Assembly (NCBI GenBank): GCA_004335835.1 | Contig: RWJK01001882.1 | Span: 30,057-94,056 of the forward strand | Source of the DNA: Scenedesmus sp. ARA3 | Lineage: Eukaryota > Chlorophyta > Chlorophyceae > Sphaeropleales > Scenedesmaceae | Direction of reading: 5' to 3' | DNA: 64,000 nucleotides | Shown here: positions 46,923 through 58,696 of the stretch, in pieces | How positions within the stretch are numbered: the first letter of the stretch is position 1 | How the letters are laid out: each line of letters starts with the position of its first letter | Notes under the pieces: generated by a model | Told to the model about the DNA's origin: nothing | Seen by the model: only the letters and a program-made list of their open reading frames with translations | The model's database searches: none | Position numbers and translations under genes: made by a program

Positions 46923-49168
46923 ATGAAGCATAACAAAGCTGGCGCTGAACGCCTGCAGAACGCACTGCACAGCTGCCCCGTGCTGGGCGCGAAGCTGGGC
47001 CTGCAGGGCCTGGCCTGCCTCGCTGGCTGCAGCAGGAGCCTGAAAGATACTTGCAACGATATAGTGTTACAAGAAGCTGGCAGTCTGCTTGAGCGTTTTC
47101 TGCAGGCAAGGCAAGGCACCCATCAACGCCGACCACAGCAGCACAAGCATGCAATGGTATGGCTGGTGAAGCTGCTGCACAGAGCGCCAAACACAGCGTC
47201 AGCAGCAGTCATATTCCGGATTCTGGTGTTTGTGCCCAACATGGGCTTGAAATGGGCACTGCAGCTGGTGTCAGCTGGCATGCACATCACATACGCGCAG
47301 CTGCTGGCTGCAGCTGACAGCATGGTGGCAGGAGTGGAGGTGTGGGTGCAGGCGCAGCAGCAGCTGAAGCTTCAAAGCGACATCCCTTCTGCCGCTTATA
47401 CAGTCTGCAGTAGTGATTGGGTGAGTAGCGCTGCTAGTGTAGCAGCGGGAGCTACCAGCCATGATGCTGCAGGCTCGTAAACAACATTATTGCTACGCTG
47501 CATGGTCTTGCTTGCCAAAATGCGGCCTCCATCCCTTACCGTGTGCACCCAGTCAGGCTGCTTTGATTTGTACTTGAGTAAGAGAAGAATGACATTTAGT
47601 CAAACACGTTGCTGCTGCTGCATTCCTGGCACAGTAACTGGGAGATGACATCAATGTTGCTGGTGTCACTGTTTGCAGGGATCCCTGAAGCTGCCCCCAG
47701 AGCAAACCGTCCCCTTGCTGCAGCTGGCCGTGAACTGCAGCGACCCAGCAGTAGCAGCAGCAGCGTTGTGCCACCTGCCAGAAAAGCTTGAGCCGGGGGT
47801 GGCACGGAAGCTGCTGCTGACAGCAGTAACAAGGCAACACTCAGAGGTAGTGAAGGCCATGGCGCAGCTGCCAGCAGTGCTGCAGCACCTTGACACCGCC
47901 ACACTTGAGCTGCTGCTTGGGTTCTTGGTGAAGGAGGATGACAATGCACACTCCATCAAGGCGCTACGCGAGCTGCCTGTTGCAGCGCAGCTGAGCAGTG
48001 ATGCAGTGTGCCGGCTGCTGCTTGCCGCTGCACAGAATCCAGAAGCAGATATGACAGAGGCGCTGTTGTGCGAGCTGGACGGCGCCAAGCACATGACCTC
48101 TCAGAGCATGGCAGGGCTGCTGGCAGCACTTGTTGAAAGCAGCGCAGATTCAAGTGAAAGCGACCAGGAGGTCGACTTTCATGTGGATTCTATGAGTTGC
48201 ATCTGTGCATTGCCGTCAGCTTTGGCACTGGGCTGCAGCACCATCATGCAGCTGCTGCGCTCATGCTGTGCGGCATCGTGGTGCTGCAGCTGTTTGGAGT
48301 TTGTTTGCGCGGTGCAGCTGAGCAAGCTGCCAGCCGCAAAGGAGCTTGACTTGAAGGAGGCCATGCAGCGCATGATTGCAGCAATTGAAGAAGGTGACAG
48401 CTCCACCGCCAGGAGCCTTACCTACATGCCAGCAGCGCAGAGCATCAGCAGTGGGCAGCTGCTGCAGCTGCTGACAGCAGCCTTCATGGAGCAGCTGCAA
48501 TGTTGCAGACAGGCTGTGTCAGCTGCCAGCAGCGCAGCAGCTCAGCAGTGGGCAGCTGCTGCAGTTGCTGACAGCAGCTGTACAGCAGCCTTCATGGAGC
48601 GGCTGCAATGTTGCAGACGTGCTGTGCCAGCTGCCAGCAGCGCAGCAGCTCAGCAATAAGAATGTAGCAGGGCTGCTGCTGGCTGCCCTGCTGCAAGGCG
48701 AGGCTGGATGCGTTCGTGCACTGAGCAAGCTGCCCGCAGCAGCTGAGCAGCGAGTCTGTGTCACAACTGCTGGATGCAGCCCTCAAGATACGCGGGCGGG
48801 ATTCAAGCGACTGGCATTGTATCAATGGTCTGCTTTACCTGCTGTCAGGTGGAGTGCAGCAGCTGAGCACTGACCAGACAGCAGCGGCACTGAAGGTTGC
48901 TGCGATGTGGTCCTGTGTGGATGCGTTAACACAGCTGTGCGATTGCCCAGCAGCCAGCTTGGTCAGCAGCGAGCAGCTGGCAGTGGCACTTGAGGCAGCT
49001 ATCATGCGAGGCAGCGAGGCATGCTTGCTGCTGCTGTGCCAGCTGCCGGCAGCACATCAGTTCAGCGAGGAAGTGGAGAGGCGGCTTGAATGGCTGCTGG
49101 CCTCTGCAATGCCGTCGAGAAGCCGCATGTGCTCAGCATTTGTGCGCAGGCTGCAGGCGCAACAATGA
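46923..49168 (+). pseudogene. LPAA helical-repeat paralogue with two frameshifts
   Basis: Counterpart of the gene at 35837. Exon 1 is 46923-47420 (166 codons; HSCPVLGAKLGLQGLACLAG, QLVSAGMHITYAQLLAAADS). Exon 2 starts at 47679 (GSLKLPPEQTVPLLQLAVNC). Repeats read well to about 48480 (MPAAQSISSGQLLQLLTAA). There an 11-base difference shifts the frame; the repeats continue in the next frame (LCQLPAAQQLSNKNVAGLLL), then shift again at about 48748 to the third frame, which runs to TGA at 49168 (LCQLPAAHQFSEEVERRL). Near the first shift a 108-bp tandem duplication is visible (48481 and 48589). As drawn, translation would stop at 48657-48659, giving about 492 residues; decay or a short active form are both possible. 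Confidence 0.65.
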
Positions 49169-50059
49169 ATGCTGCAGCAATCTGTTTGCAGCAATATACA
49201 GGTCACGTAACCCTGTTCCAGTGATTGGAATTGGTGTGAAGTGGCAGGACTTGATCAGGTGCATTGATGAGTCACTCATGGTGCAGTGCACCCAGGCAAG
49301 TTGCCGGTGGCACCGGCTGCCAGCCCAGTGAATAGGCTGCGCTAGCTCAGCTAGGGGTGCAGTGCACCTGCTGGCCTGGCAAACGCAGCAGTTCAGTTGA
49401 CACCAGCGGCTGTTGCCTGTTGCAGTGCACAGCCATGATGGCTGGTCAGCAGCAGGCTAGCTCTGTGGACTCCAAGTCAAACAGTCTTTGTGCACGCTAG
49501 AACCTTTGCCACATGATGTTTAAAGATGGACAGTCTAGCATGAAAAATGCAAAGCTGCTGTACAGCTGCGCACCTTCAAGCATGGCTTTGTGTGCAGCTC
49601 ATGCAGAAGGCAAGCATAGGCACAGGCTTGTGAGCAAGCGGCGTATATCATGTACGTGCAATGTGAACATGGGAAGCATACCAAATGATATGTGCTGGAC
49701 TGGATAGTTGCAGTCTGTGGGTGCATTGCTGCATTGGATGCAACATTTGTTGCTTCAATCCGGCGTGCGCGCCTGCGGCATTTTGCGCTGGAAAGCTGTA
49801 ACTAGTATCATATAAGTGTTGTTTCACCAATTCGGCAGAAGATACGACCGCAAGTTGTGCCTGGACTGGATTTTCGCAGGGAGTTTCACTTTGGCACTAG
49901 TGTGACCGCACCAGCGCTGACAGCTCTGCAAGTAGCTGAACGCAGCTGCGACGCCATTTATAATTTTCCTTTTCTGTATCTTACCCTGAAAACGCCTATG
50001 TATCTGCCTTGATGCTGAAAGTTCGGTGCTCAACAGCTGCTGATCAAGCTCTGCACGAT
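49169..50059. other. Intergenic, no gene recognised
   Basis: No long coherent frame. It marks the end of the duplicated region and the upstream side of the secreted PAN-like gene; no clear promoter element was found. Confidence 0.4.
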
Positions 50060-52312
50060 ATGGCCACCCGTAACAGGTGTATCAGACACACATCGTTAGT
50101 TGCAACTTTACTGCTGTGCGCTACAGCTGCTGCGGGGCTTTCTCAGATGCATATGGTAGTCGCAGCTGTGCAACCAAGACCTGGATACAGCGTATCAGCA
50201 GCTGGAAAGGAAACCAGGTGTCCGCAAGGCACATACAACACAGCGGCTGCTGGCCAAAAGAACTGCGTCAGCTGTCCTGCTGGCTTCACTACACTAGCAG
50301 AGGGTACCGCGACAGCTGCCTGCTTTGTGCGACCCGGATGGTGAGCACGATCCCTTGAGGCATATCGCACCTGCAAGTACCTGACCTTGTGAGCAAAGCA
50401 CGGCTGCAGTAGCTATCCTGAGCTTTTGCTGCTGTGCTGCTGCTGCCTGGCTGGATGCAGCTGTGCCTTACGGTTGCAAGCAGCTAGATGGGTGCTCAGC
50501 ACAAAACCACCAAGCAGGCTGCATGCTATCCTCATTTGATATACGCCAGCACAGGCGTCGCATGCTTGCCCATCACATGCGCTCTGGGGTGACCCCAGTA
50601 ATTGCCTAACCCCATCTGTGCATGCCTACACTGCTGCTGCAACATCCTGCTGTGTTGCTTGCATCCTGCGCTGCGCAGGCAATTAGACGCTAAGTCAAAG
50701 CAGCCCAGGCCATGTGACAAAGGCAGTTGGTCGCCTGGGGGCAGCCCAAAGGACCCCAGCGGCAGCTGCATCAAGTGTGCTGCTGGGTTTACCACACAGA
50801 CAGATGAATCGACCAAAGCAACTGACTGCGAAGGTGAGAGCAGCAGGACATACTTGTGCGGTGTGCCCACACAGTGATGACATGCGCATGCTGCAAACCG
50901 CTTTTGCATTCGCATATGAAGCCGGCATAGCAGTGAGGCGGCATGTATTCACAGGCCAGCACAAGCCAAGCTGTTGCAGCTGAGGGCGACCACACCATAT
51001 GTTACATCTCACTGCTCTGCAGTGTTTTTGCGGGGCCGTGGGGGGTGCGGCTGCGTGCTGTGCCAATCAAGCCACGCCCGTGCATACAGCCAGCTCAACT
51101 ACGCGCACATGTAGTGATGCGCTTGATTGGGTAGTGCGGCAAGCTGTCCTGTCATGCACTTCACCACAAAGCAGGTTTTCTGAGCTGCTAATGACGTCAC
51201 CTTACGTTGAACATTTTCGTTTTGCAGTGTGCCTGGCGGGCCGTGGGGGCCCCAGCTGTGCGCTGTGCCTTTGACGCAGACCTGCACAACACATGTCTCT
51301 GCAGCTGCGTATGACGTCACCATCTGTCGCGTTATACTACTGCTCGCAGTGTGCCTGGAGGGCCGGGGAGGCCCCAGCTGTGCGCTGTGCCCCTCGGGCA
51401 GCTTCAGCGCAGACGGCGGCAAGCGCAGCCCCTGCAGTGCATGCCAGCCGGGACAGACCAGTCCGCGTGGCGCCACCAACCCCGCGCAGTGCTTTGCAGC
51501 AATGATGCCGGTGAGCTGACAGCAGCTGCTGCAGGGCTAGCAGGTGCTTGCGACATGCACAGATTCACAGCAATGCTCATGTTTCAACGCCTGCAGCAGA
51601 CCCTGCGCATGGCTGGAGCGATGGTGCGACTGCTGTGGCTTGATTGCTGACATGTTGTTGATGCTGCTGCTTCTGTTGCTGTCCTGCAGGCTGATCAAGA
51701 CTATTTTCCACTCAGCGAAGACAAGCTCTGGAAGGGCGTGGCAGCGCAGTCTGCGGAGGCCTGTGCAGCAGCTTGCGCAGCCAGCACCGGTGAAGGCAGC
51801 GGGCCGCCTGCCTGCATAATGTACAGGTGGGCAGCGGTGTGCTGGGCTGCACGCGCTTGGCTGTTAACAAACATGCAGCTTTGACTTCAGGTGTCTGCTT
51901 TGCTTCAAAGTGCTGCTCACGCTGCTGCTGCGGCCGCCCCGGCGCTGTGCTTCCTGCAAGCAGGTGGTCGGACGCCGCCGGTTGCCAGCAGCTGCAGGAG
52001 CAGCAGCCGCTGCCCGACTCCTCCCTGCTGGGCTTCAAAGTCCTGCAAGGCACCGATTATGCAATCTATCGCGTTCCTGCAAGCACAACCGCCGGCGAGC
52101 AGGTCGGCAGCCAAGAGGCTAAAACCCTGCAGGAATGTGTTGCAGCGTGTGATGCGCTGAACACTTGTGAGGTTTTTAGCTTCCCAGGGTTCAAGGCAGC
52201 AGGGGCCTGCAGGATGTTCAGCAGTGTGCTGGAGTCAGAGTATCAGAGCATGGTGCATGTGTCTGGCGCGCACCTGTTTTACGGCAGGACCAGGGCACGG
52301 CTTGAGGGCTGA
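50060..52312 (+). CDS. Secreted Cys-rich protein, GCC2/EGF-like and PAN-like modules
   Basis: Five exons, 50060-50340, 50679-50833, 51350-51510, 51690-51826, 51964-52312, joining in frame to 360 aa. Signal peptide at residues 1-29 (SLVATLLLCATAAAGLSQ). Exons 1-3 carry three Cys modules of the ephrin-receptor/GCC2 kind: CPQGTYNTAAAGQKNCVSCP, then WSPGGSPKDPSGSCIKCAAG, then CALCPSGSFSADGGKRSPCS followed by CQPGQTSPRGA. Exons 4-5 look PAN/apple-like: SAEACAAACAAS, CIMYRWSDAAGCQQL, then TLQECVAACDALNTCEVFSF and ACRMF. Such proteins sit in cell walls or outside the cell and bind sugar or protein; the ligand is unknown. The acceptor chosen for exon 5 is the only one that keeps the PAN-like frame. 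An upstream in-frame ATG exists at 50012, but 50060 places the signal peptide correctly. Confidence 0.75.
51005..51400 (+). repeat. Exon 3 5' edge of the PAN-like gene, three copies
   Basis: Acceptor plus a start coding VCLEGRGGPSCALC is found at 51350 (true), at about 51226 (VCLAGRGGPSCALC then a stop) and, more decayed, at about 51022 (CGAVGG..). Flanking intron words such as ATGACGTCACC are repeated as well. Spacing of the two best copies is 124 bp. Confidence 0.75.
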
Positions 52313-53148
52313 AAAGCATAAGCGTATATTGGCGAGGCTGTGGCTGCGTATGACATTGTTAGTTCGAGGCAGCTGTTGCATGGATATGCTGTTGTATTGA
52401 TAAAGTGGCTGTGGAGTTGTGAAGTGCAGAATCGGATGGTGTGTCTAGGTAGGGGTTTTAGTTAGGCTCATAGGTGCAGGCTGCCGCAGAGGCAGTGCTG
52501 TATGTGTCTGTGGGTTCTTGTTAATACGATGCACGCGAGTTGCGGGTTTTGGTTGCATCAACTTCGCGCAGAGCAGTTGTAACACTGCCGGAGAGACCAT
52601 CACCAGGTTATACTGCATACCCAAGCATGTCTGAGGGTTGCTGATGGCTGTAGTTCAGGTTGCATATTGCTTTGGCATGCATCATCCACGATTCCTGTCC
52701 AGTTGCTTGGTTCGCCATACATTGATGACTGTTGAAGGGGTGGGCAGTTGTAACCATCGTGACAAGTAGTCAGACTGTCTATGTTGCAGGTCTGCACGCC
52801 GTGCAATGCAGTGCATTGCAGAGTCCATCGGTTCTTATACCGTGACGACAGACAATGCTACTAGCATGATGATCATGGTATGGTAAACTCTTCAGGTCCG
52901 CTGGCAGCCTTCAAAATGGAGCAGGGTCATGGGGACGTGGCGTTACACTTGGCTGCCTGGGTTGCCAAGGATCAAATTGTCAAAACCCAGTGCTGCCGGC
53001 AGTCAGCCCCTAGCACAACCACCAGCACTACTGGTGTGAAGCACCTTGCTGTCAGTGCAGCCGCCACTATAACCATGAGCCTGCAGTCGGTCACCGCAAA
53101 CAAGATGCTGTGTGCTGACCACGCTGGCCCCAGCGCTGTTCAACTGCC
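52313..53148. other. Convergent 3' flanks, no gene recognised
   Basis: Lies between the plus-strand PAN-like gene and the minus-strand MYND copy. A TGTAA at about 52579 is a candidate poly(A) signal for the former. No coding frame is supported. Confidence 0.5.
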
Positions 53149-55126
53149 TTAACCACAAACCTCACCAGCAGCAGCCATGCGCCGGCATGCTTGCTTATGC
53201 CGGCGCCAGTCAGCCGCCTGGCAGGCAGCGCTGCAGTAGCGGCAGCGGCAGCCAACACAGCGCTTGTTGGCGGCTGCCACCTCGCTCACCCCAGCCAGGT
53301 TCTCGCAGCAGGGGTTGTTGCACACCACAGGCACTGGTGCTGCTGCCGCCAGCGCCCTGCACAGCTCCAGGGCAGCTGCAAACTGCTGCTCCACATGAGC
53401 AATAGTGAAGATCGCCTCACCATCCTCCCCGAGCTGCTGACCCAGGTTTTGTGCAACTGCCCGATATGCAGCCTCTGCAGCTGCCCAGCGTGGGTTCAAG
53501 TGGAGCTGCAGCAGGTGGCCCCACTTGACTGGCTGGCCGCTGCTACTGCCGCTGCCGTTGCTGCTGGTGCTGCTGGACTGCGCAGTGCTGCTGCTGCTGC
53601 CGCAGCTGTCGCCAGCAGTGCATGTGGCTGTACTGCTGCTGCTGCTGCTGCTGTTGCTGCTGCTTGCCTCGTCACTGCTTGCGCAGCCAGCTGTACTGCC
53701 TTCGCCAGTAGCTGCTGCTGCTGCTGCTGCTGGTTCCGAGCTTGGCTGTGTGACGATGCTCCACATGCAGAGCGCCGCGCTCAGCACGCAGCGCTGCCAC
53801 ACCTGGCGCCACTGACCTTCGGCACTCCTGTAGCGCTGACCTGGCACGGGCCCAAACCTTGCCATGATGACGCCGCTTGATGCTGGCGACCACCTCACAC
53901 AGAAGTCAGCTCCAGCCACAAGCGACTCAAACAGCAGCTGCGGCCCTGCTGCCTCCATGGCGGCCGCCAGCTGGCCGGCGCTGCGTGCAAGCACCACAGC
54001 CAGCAGCGCAGCGCTGGCACGCACCTGGCTGCTGCTGGTCTTCTCAGTGATACCTGCTGCAAGTGCGGGGCGCACCAGCAGCGTTTCAAACATTCTCGGG
54101 GCCGCCGCAAGGAAGTATGTGGCCGCGTCATGCCCTGCTGCAGCTGGCTGGTGCTGCTGCTGTATGAGTGCTGCTGTCCTAGTGAACTGCACTGCCCGCT
54201 TCATGTAGCTGGTAAGGGCAGAGGCCAGGCCAGCAACTGCTGCTGTGTCTGCCAGTAATGTTGCAGAGCTCAGCACTGCACTGACTGCAGGGGCCAGCAG
54301 CTCAGCAGCTACCAGCATGTCTTGCGGCTTCAGCTGGTCAGAGCGCATGCAGCAGTCGATGAGGGCTGCGTAAGCCTCTGGGTGTGCTGCTGCCAGGGTG
54401 CGGAGGTGACTCTGCTGCACCACTGCAGCAACAAACCAACAGTGGTGTTTGCAGCACACACAGCAGCAGGGATGGCGCTCAGTAACTGCCGCCGTCTGGT
54501 CAAACAAAAGGGCATAGTCACGTGGCTTGTCGCTCTCAATGCATTGTTGCTGTCCAACATGCTGGGATAGGAAACACGCCTGCAGAGTGCGCGCTGGTGC
54601 AACAAGCAGCATCAGGTTTGATGATCGCATGTGCAGTGCAGCGCTGCAATGCCAACGCCTAGCCTGCCACCTGTGCGCGTCTGCCCAGAGCAGCAGTGGC
54701 ATACAGAGCTACACAGTTAAAACCAAGAAAACATCCACTGGCTAAGGTGGCAACGCCTGCGCAAAACAGCTCACCAATCGTGCCGTCCTCACTATTTCTG
54801 CAGCGCCCCTCAGCGCATACAGCTGGGAGATCATCAAAGAGGGTGCTTGCCAGCTTGGCAGCTGCTGCAGCTGCACTGGTGCTGCCAGCGCCTGCAGCAG
54901 CTGCAGCCCTGCCTCCTTCAGCACCTCAGGCAGGCAGCCCCCGTCTGTGCAGACATGGAATGGCGAATCTGTGCTGCCAGCAGCACGTCACAGCGTAGCA
55001 GCAGTGTGTGCGTCTCTGTGGTTGCCGCCGACTGCTGCTGCTGCTGCTGCACTGCATCAGCAGCCAGCAGCTGCAGCTCTAGCACCAGCCGCACAGCAGC
55101 TGCTGAGAGCAGCACGGCATTGCACG

Positions 55127-55158
<32 letters not shown>

Positions 55159-56691
55159 AGCCTGCGGCTCTCCTGTGCCTGCAAGCTGGCAAAGAGGGCG
55201 GTGACAGCCATGTTGGCTCGTGCCCAGCTTGTGTCAATGTCACCCTCTTCGTGCAAGCTGGCGTCCACTGGCAGCACAGCCGCTGCTGCATCCAGGTATG
55301 CCTGCCCACCCGGCAGCTGCATGTCCTGGTGGAAGGCAGGGATGGGCAGCAGCTGCAGCAGTGCCCCTGCGCTTCGCCGCCGCCGCCGCCGCTGCTGCTG
55401 CTGCTGCTGCAGCAGTGCAGCAACAGCAGCAAGGGGCTGCAGGAGAACCTGTTGAAAAACTTCATCCAGCAGCAGCTGCTCCACCTGCTGTGCATCATCT
55501 GCTGGCAGCTGCTGCTTTTCAAGCAAGCCGTGCAGTGCTAACACCAGTCCTGTGGCAGCGCACTGCGAATCAATGTACGCTGCATGCGAGCGACTGCAGC
55601 AGCTGCTGGAATTGCCGCTGCCGCTTGTTGCTCCTGCTGTAGCTGGCAGCAGCGCTGCACAGCTGTGCAGCTGGTGCAGCATGCGCATGGTGCCTTGCAC
55701 TGCAGACTGCTGCAGCGCAGAGGGCACGAGCACGCGTGCGAAGCGAAAACTAATGTCTGTCGGAATCATCAGGGCACGCATGGTGTCAAACAGCGAGTCA
55801 TACGGTGTCCAGTCCCCTGATGTGCTGCTCCACTGCTCCCTGATGGCCTGCATCAGCGGCACGACGCTGGCATGCATGCTGCTGAGCAGCCCTGCGCAGT
55901 AGACACGGCAGCAGCAGCAGACGCAGAGCCATAACAGTGGTGTCAGCAGGTGTAAGGCCCCGCGGGAGTTCTTGATGTGCAGCAAGCTGAGTAAGAGCAG
56001 CTGCTGCCCCACAAAGGCCTAGAATGCAACACAACATAAACACATCAACTGCAACAACAGCAGGCGACACAACTGTGCATTGGCTGAGCCAAACTATTGC
56101 TCAGCAGCAGCAGACCCCACGCAAGCAGCACAATGCTAGGGCCGCACCTGACTGCCCCAGCTGCCGCAGCAGTCCTGCTGCAAGCGCTGGTACACTGCAG
56201 CCTGGCTGCGGTGCCTGTGCAACTTCAATGAGCTCTGAGCTCATGAAATCAAGGCACTTGCAGCTCTGCAGCCACACCATCTGCTGCTATTGGAAGCTCC
56301 TCCTCGTGCGCTCCTCCCATGTCCAGTCGTTTCTGCAGCAAGCCAAACTGCAGCTGCTCTGGCCGCTGCTGCAGCCACGCAAGCAGCAAGCCTGCACTGC
56401 GGGCTGCATGGTGACGCAGAAGCAGACCTAGCACACGGCCTGGCGCTGCTGCTGCTGCTGCTGCTGCTTCTGTATCACCTAGTTGCTCGTGTATCTCGAC
56501 ATTATCTTCCAGGAGCAGAGCACTGCCTCGTATCAAATGCAGATGGTTCTGGCTGAGTGTCGCATCAGCAGCAGGTGGCAGCTGCTGCAGCACCCAAAAC
56601 ACCCCCGGGCTCTGCACCATTGCATTGAGCAGGCCTTCGCTCTATCTTCTAAATCCTTAAGCATCTGCTGCCGCTGGGCCCCTGGGGGCAT
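53149..56691 (-). pseudogene. MYND zinc-finger paralogue 1, decayed upstream exons
   Basis: Aligns exon by exon with the intact paralogue at 58697-62518: exon 1 56691-56158, exon 2 55891-54775, exon 3 54422-53149. Exon 3 is open (about 424 codons) and ends in the finger CNNPCCENLAGVSEVAAANK then CVGCRCRYCSAACQAADW. Exon 1 lacks 4 bases near 56630 (after the ATG-start region) and has 1 extra base near 56270. Exon 2 lacks about 4 bases near 54930-54950, giving an early TGA at 54918. So the full-length product of the sister gene cannot be made. A shorter MYND protein from exon 3 alone (an ATG exists at 54702) remains possible. Confidence 0.7.
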
Positions 56692-58696
56692 GTTGCTGCC
56701 TGTGCTGCCGGGACTTGCTGTTCCGGATGTGGCACCTGAACTACTGCCACACGGGTGATGGACGCCTTAAGTTTCAAAGCAGACTGCCTCGGTCGATGTA
56801 TAGAATTCGTTGCACAGATCGACACGCTTTTGCAGATATTGTTGTCACTTCAGCAGCTAAAAGCACGCACTGCGTCGCAGGTTCAAGCCTAGCTTCCTGC
56901 TGCAAGGCAGAATCATTACTTGTGGAACTCTTGTTTTGTAGCAGGCAGATCGGCTGGCAGCCACTGAGGCATAAGCAAATGACGGGGACCGTCATTCTGG
57001 GACCCAAAGCGCGCGAAGATATATTCAAGGGTTATAACGTGCAATGTTCAAACTGGGTGCAGTGCACAGCCGTGCCCGTGTGGACAAGCACAGGCTCAAT
57101 CGACAAAGACAGCAATCAATACCTCTGCAATGTTGTTTATGGACGGTCTGCAGCTGCATGCAGAGCACCAGGCAACATCCAATGCTTCAGCAGCCCGCTG
57201 TTCAACAATGCTGCTGCTCCTTGCAGCTGCTGCTTCGCTATTGAACAGCACAGCCTATCAAGCAGCATGACCGCTGCCTGCTGCTGTTGCTGCTCCTGCT
57301 CCTGCTGCTGCTGCTGCTCCTGCTACTACTGCTGCGCTTTCACTCGCTGCTGCTCCAGCGCTTGTTTCAGGCGCTGCTTCACTCCGACGGCCGTACGGTA
57401 GGTCATACATAAACTCGCAGCCTGCCAACACCAGCAGCGGCAGCAGCAGTGGGAGCAGGAGTAGGAGCAACTTCAGCAACACGGCGTGGTCACCGCTTAT
57501 GGTGCGCGCACCTTGGCCGTTACACCACATGATCACAACCCATCTGTCAACCCCTTGCAGGACAGCAATAAAAGCATCAAGGGCATGCCCCACACACCAC
57601 AGTTGCCGGTGACGCAGCGCTGCCTCCATCGCAGCCATAACCTGCACATGCCTCAGTTCCATAGATTTCAGAGACGAATAACTTCGACAACTGTATTTCT
57701 CATGCAAGGCAGCTGCACAGCATGACACTGCTGCCCGGCTCATGCACCAGCATCACCGCCAGATCAGATACAGCACTCACCTCTGCCGTCGGCGCAACCC
57801 CGCCGCACTTCAAATGAGCAGCCCTTTTGCGCTCGTGTTACACCGGAGTGGGGATCCCCAGGTACGCACGACCAGAGTGCCGCACATACATTGACTTGCA
57901 CGTGTCTCAGGTGCTGTTGCTGCTGAGGCATCACAGTCACGCTGCAACCACGCCATTGGCAACATCAGCAACATTGCAACCAAGTGCTGCACCCCACTGG
58001 AGCTGCACGTCACAGGACGCTGCTGGCGGTGCAGAGGCATCACAGTCACACCGTGGCCATAACATTGGTAGCAACGCTGCCACCAACGCTGCGCCCCGAA
58101 GAGCCTCATGGGGCAGGGCACTGCTGGCGGTGCCGAGGCATCACATGCGGTGACTGCCATGCGGTAAGCGCATGGCTGCGTGACATTGGCAGCAACACTG
58201 CAACCAACCGCTGTGCCGCACTGGAAGCGCATGGGGCTGTGCACTGCTGCCAGCGGCGCTGCTGAGGCATGCTGACCCGGCCATTGCTGAAGGTGGATGA
58301 AGCGCAGGCACGTGCTGATGCTGCTGCTGCTGCTGCTGCTGCTCCTGCTGCTGCTTCTGCTGCTGCTGCAGAGCTGTAGCACATGCGTACAGCCGAGCTG
58401 CACTGCTGCTGGGCCGTTCAGCGAAGCGCAGCTCGCTGGTATTCTTCAGCTGGCTGCTGCTGCTGCTGCTGATAATGATTCCAGGGTGCAGCATATGCAT
58501 GGCTGCAGATGTACCGGCCAATGACGATGCTTCTGCCTCAACTTGCTGCTGCTCAAACAGCAGTCCGCCTCAGCACATGTCACACCAAATGCCGTACTTG
58601 TTGAGTTGCTAACACAGTACAGTTGTCTGGTCCAAGCAGTCAAGTCAGGGGCAGAGCACCCTTGCAGTGCCTGGCACCCACCCAGCTGCAACTGCC
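56692..58696. other. Spacer between MYND copies
   Basis: Contains a 161-codon minus-strand frame at 57258-57743 with a Leu-rich membrane-like stretch ([20 protein letters not shown]) followed by CEFMYDLPYGRR. It is unrecognised, and partly a CTG-repeat product, so it is not called as a gene. The repeat at 57918-58268 and CTG runs at about 58318-58370 account for much of the rest. Confidence 0.4.
57918..58268. repeat. Tandem repeat, three ~105-120 bp units
   Basis: The word GAGGCATCACA with preceding GCTGGCGGTGC-like sequence recurs near 57920, 58028, 58134 and (partly) 58257. Between them, GGCAGCAACACTGCAACCAA-like sequence repeats in each unit. No coding meaning is seen. Confidence 0.65.

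Larger units (their letters stand above)
38911..49200 (+). repeat. Tandem segmental duplication, unit 2
   Basis: Second unit, in the same order: helical-repeat copy at 39125, F-box/LRR gene at 42059, helical-repeat copy at 46923. Divergence is high enough that indels and stops differ between units, so the duplication is not a recent assembly doubling. The right limit is only approximate. Confidence 0.8.

Noticed and set aside
28611..49200. Assembly duplication of one locus (haplotypes joined in tandem)
   Set aside because: Units differ widely in spacer length, indels and coding substitutions and have different broken genes, more than expected of two alleles; not fully excluded without reads.
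57258..57743. 161-codon minus-strand membrane protein gene
   Set aside because: The membrane-like stretch comes from a CTG-type repeat and the tail is low-complexity Ala/Gly; no start context or homology is recognised.
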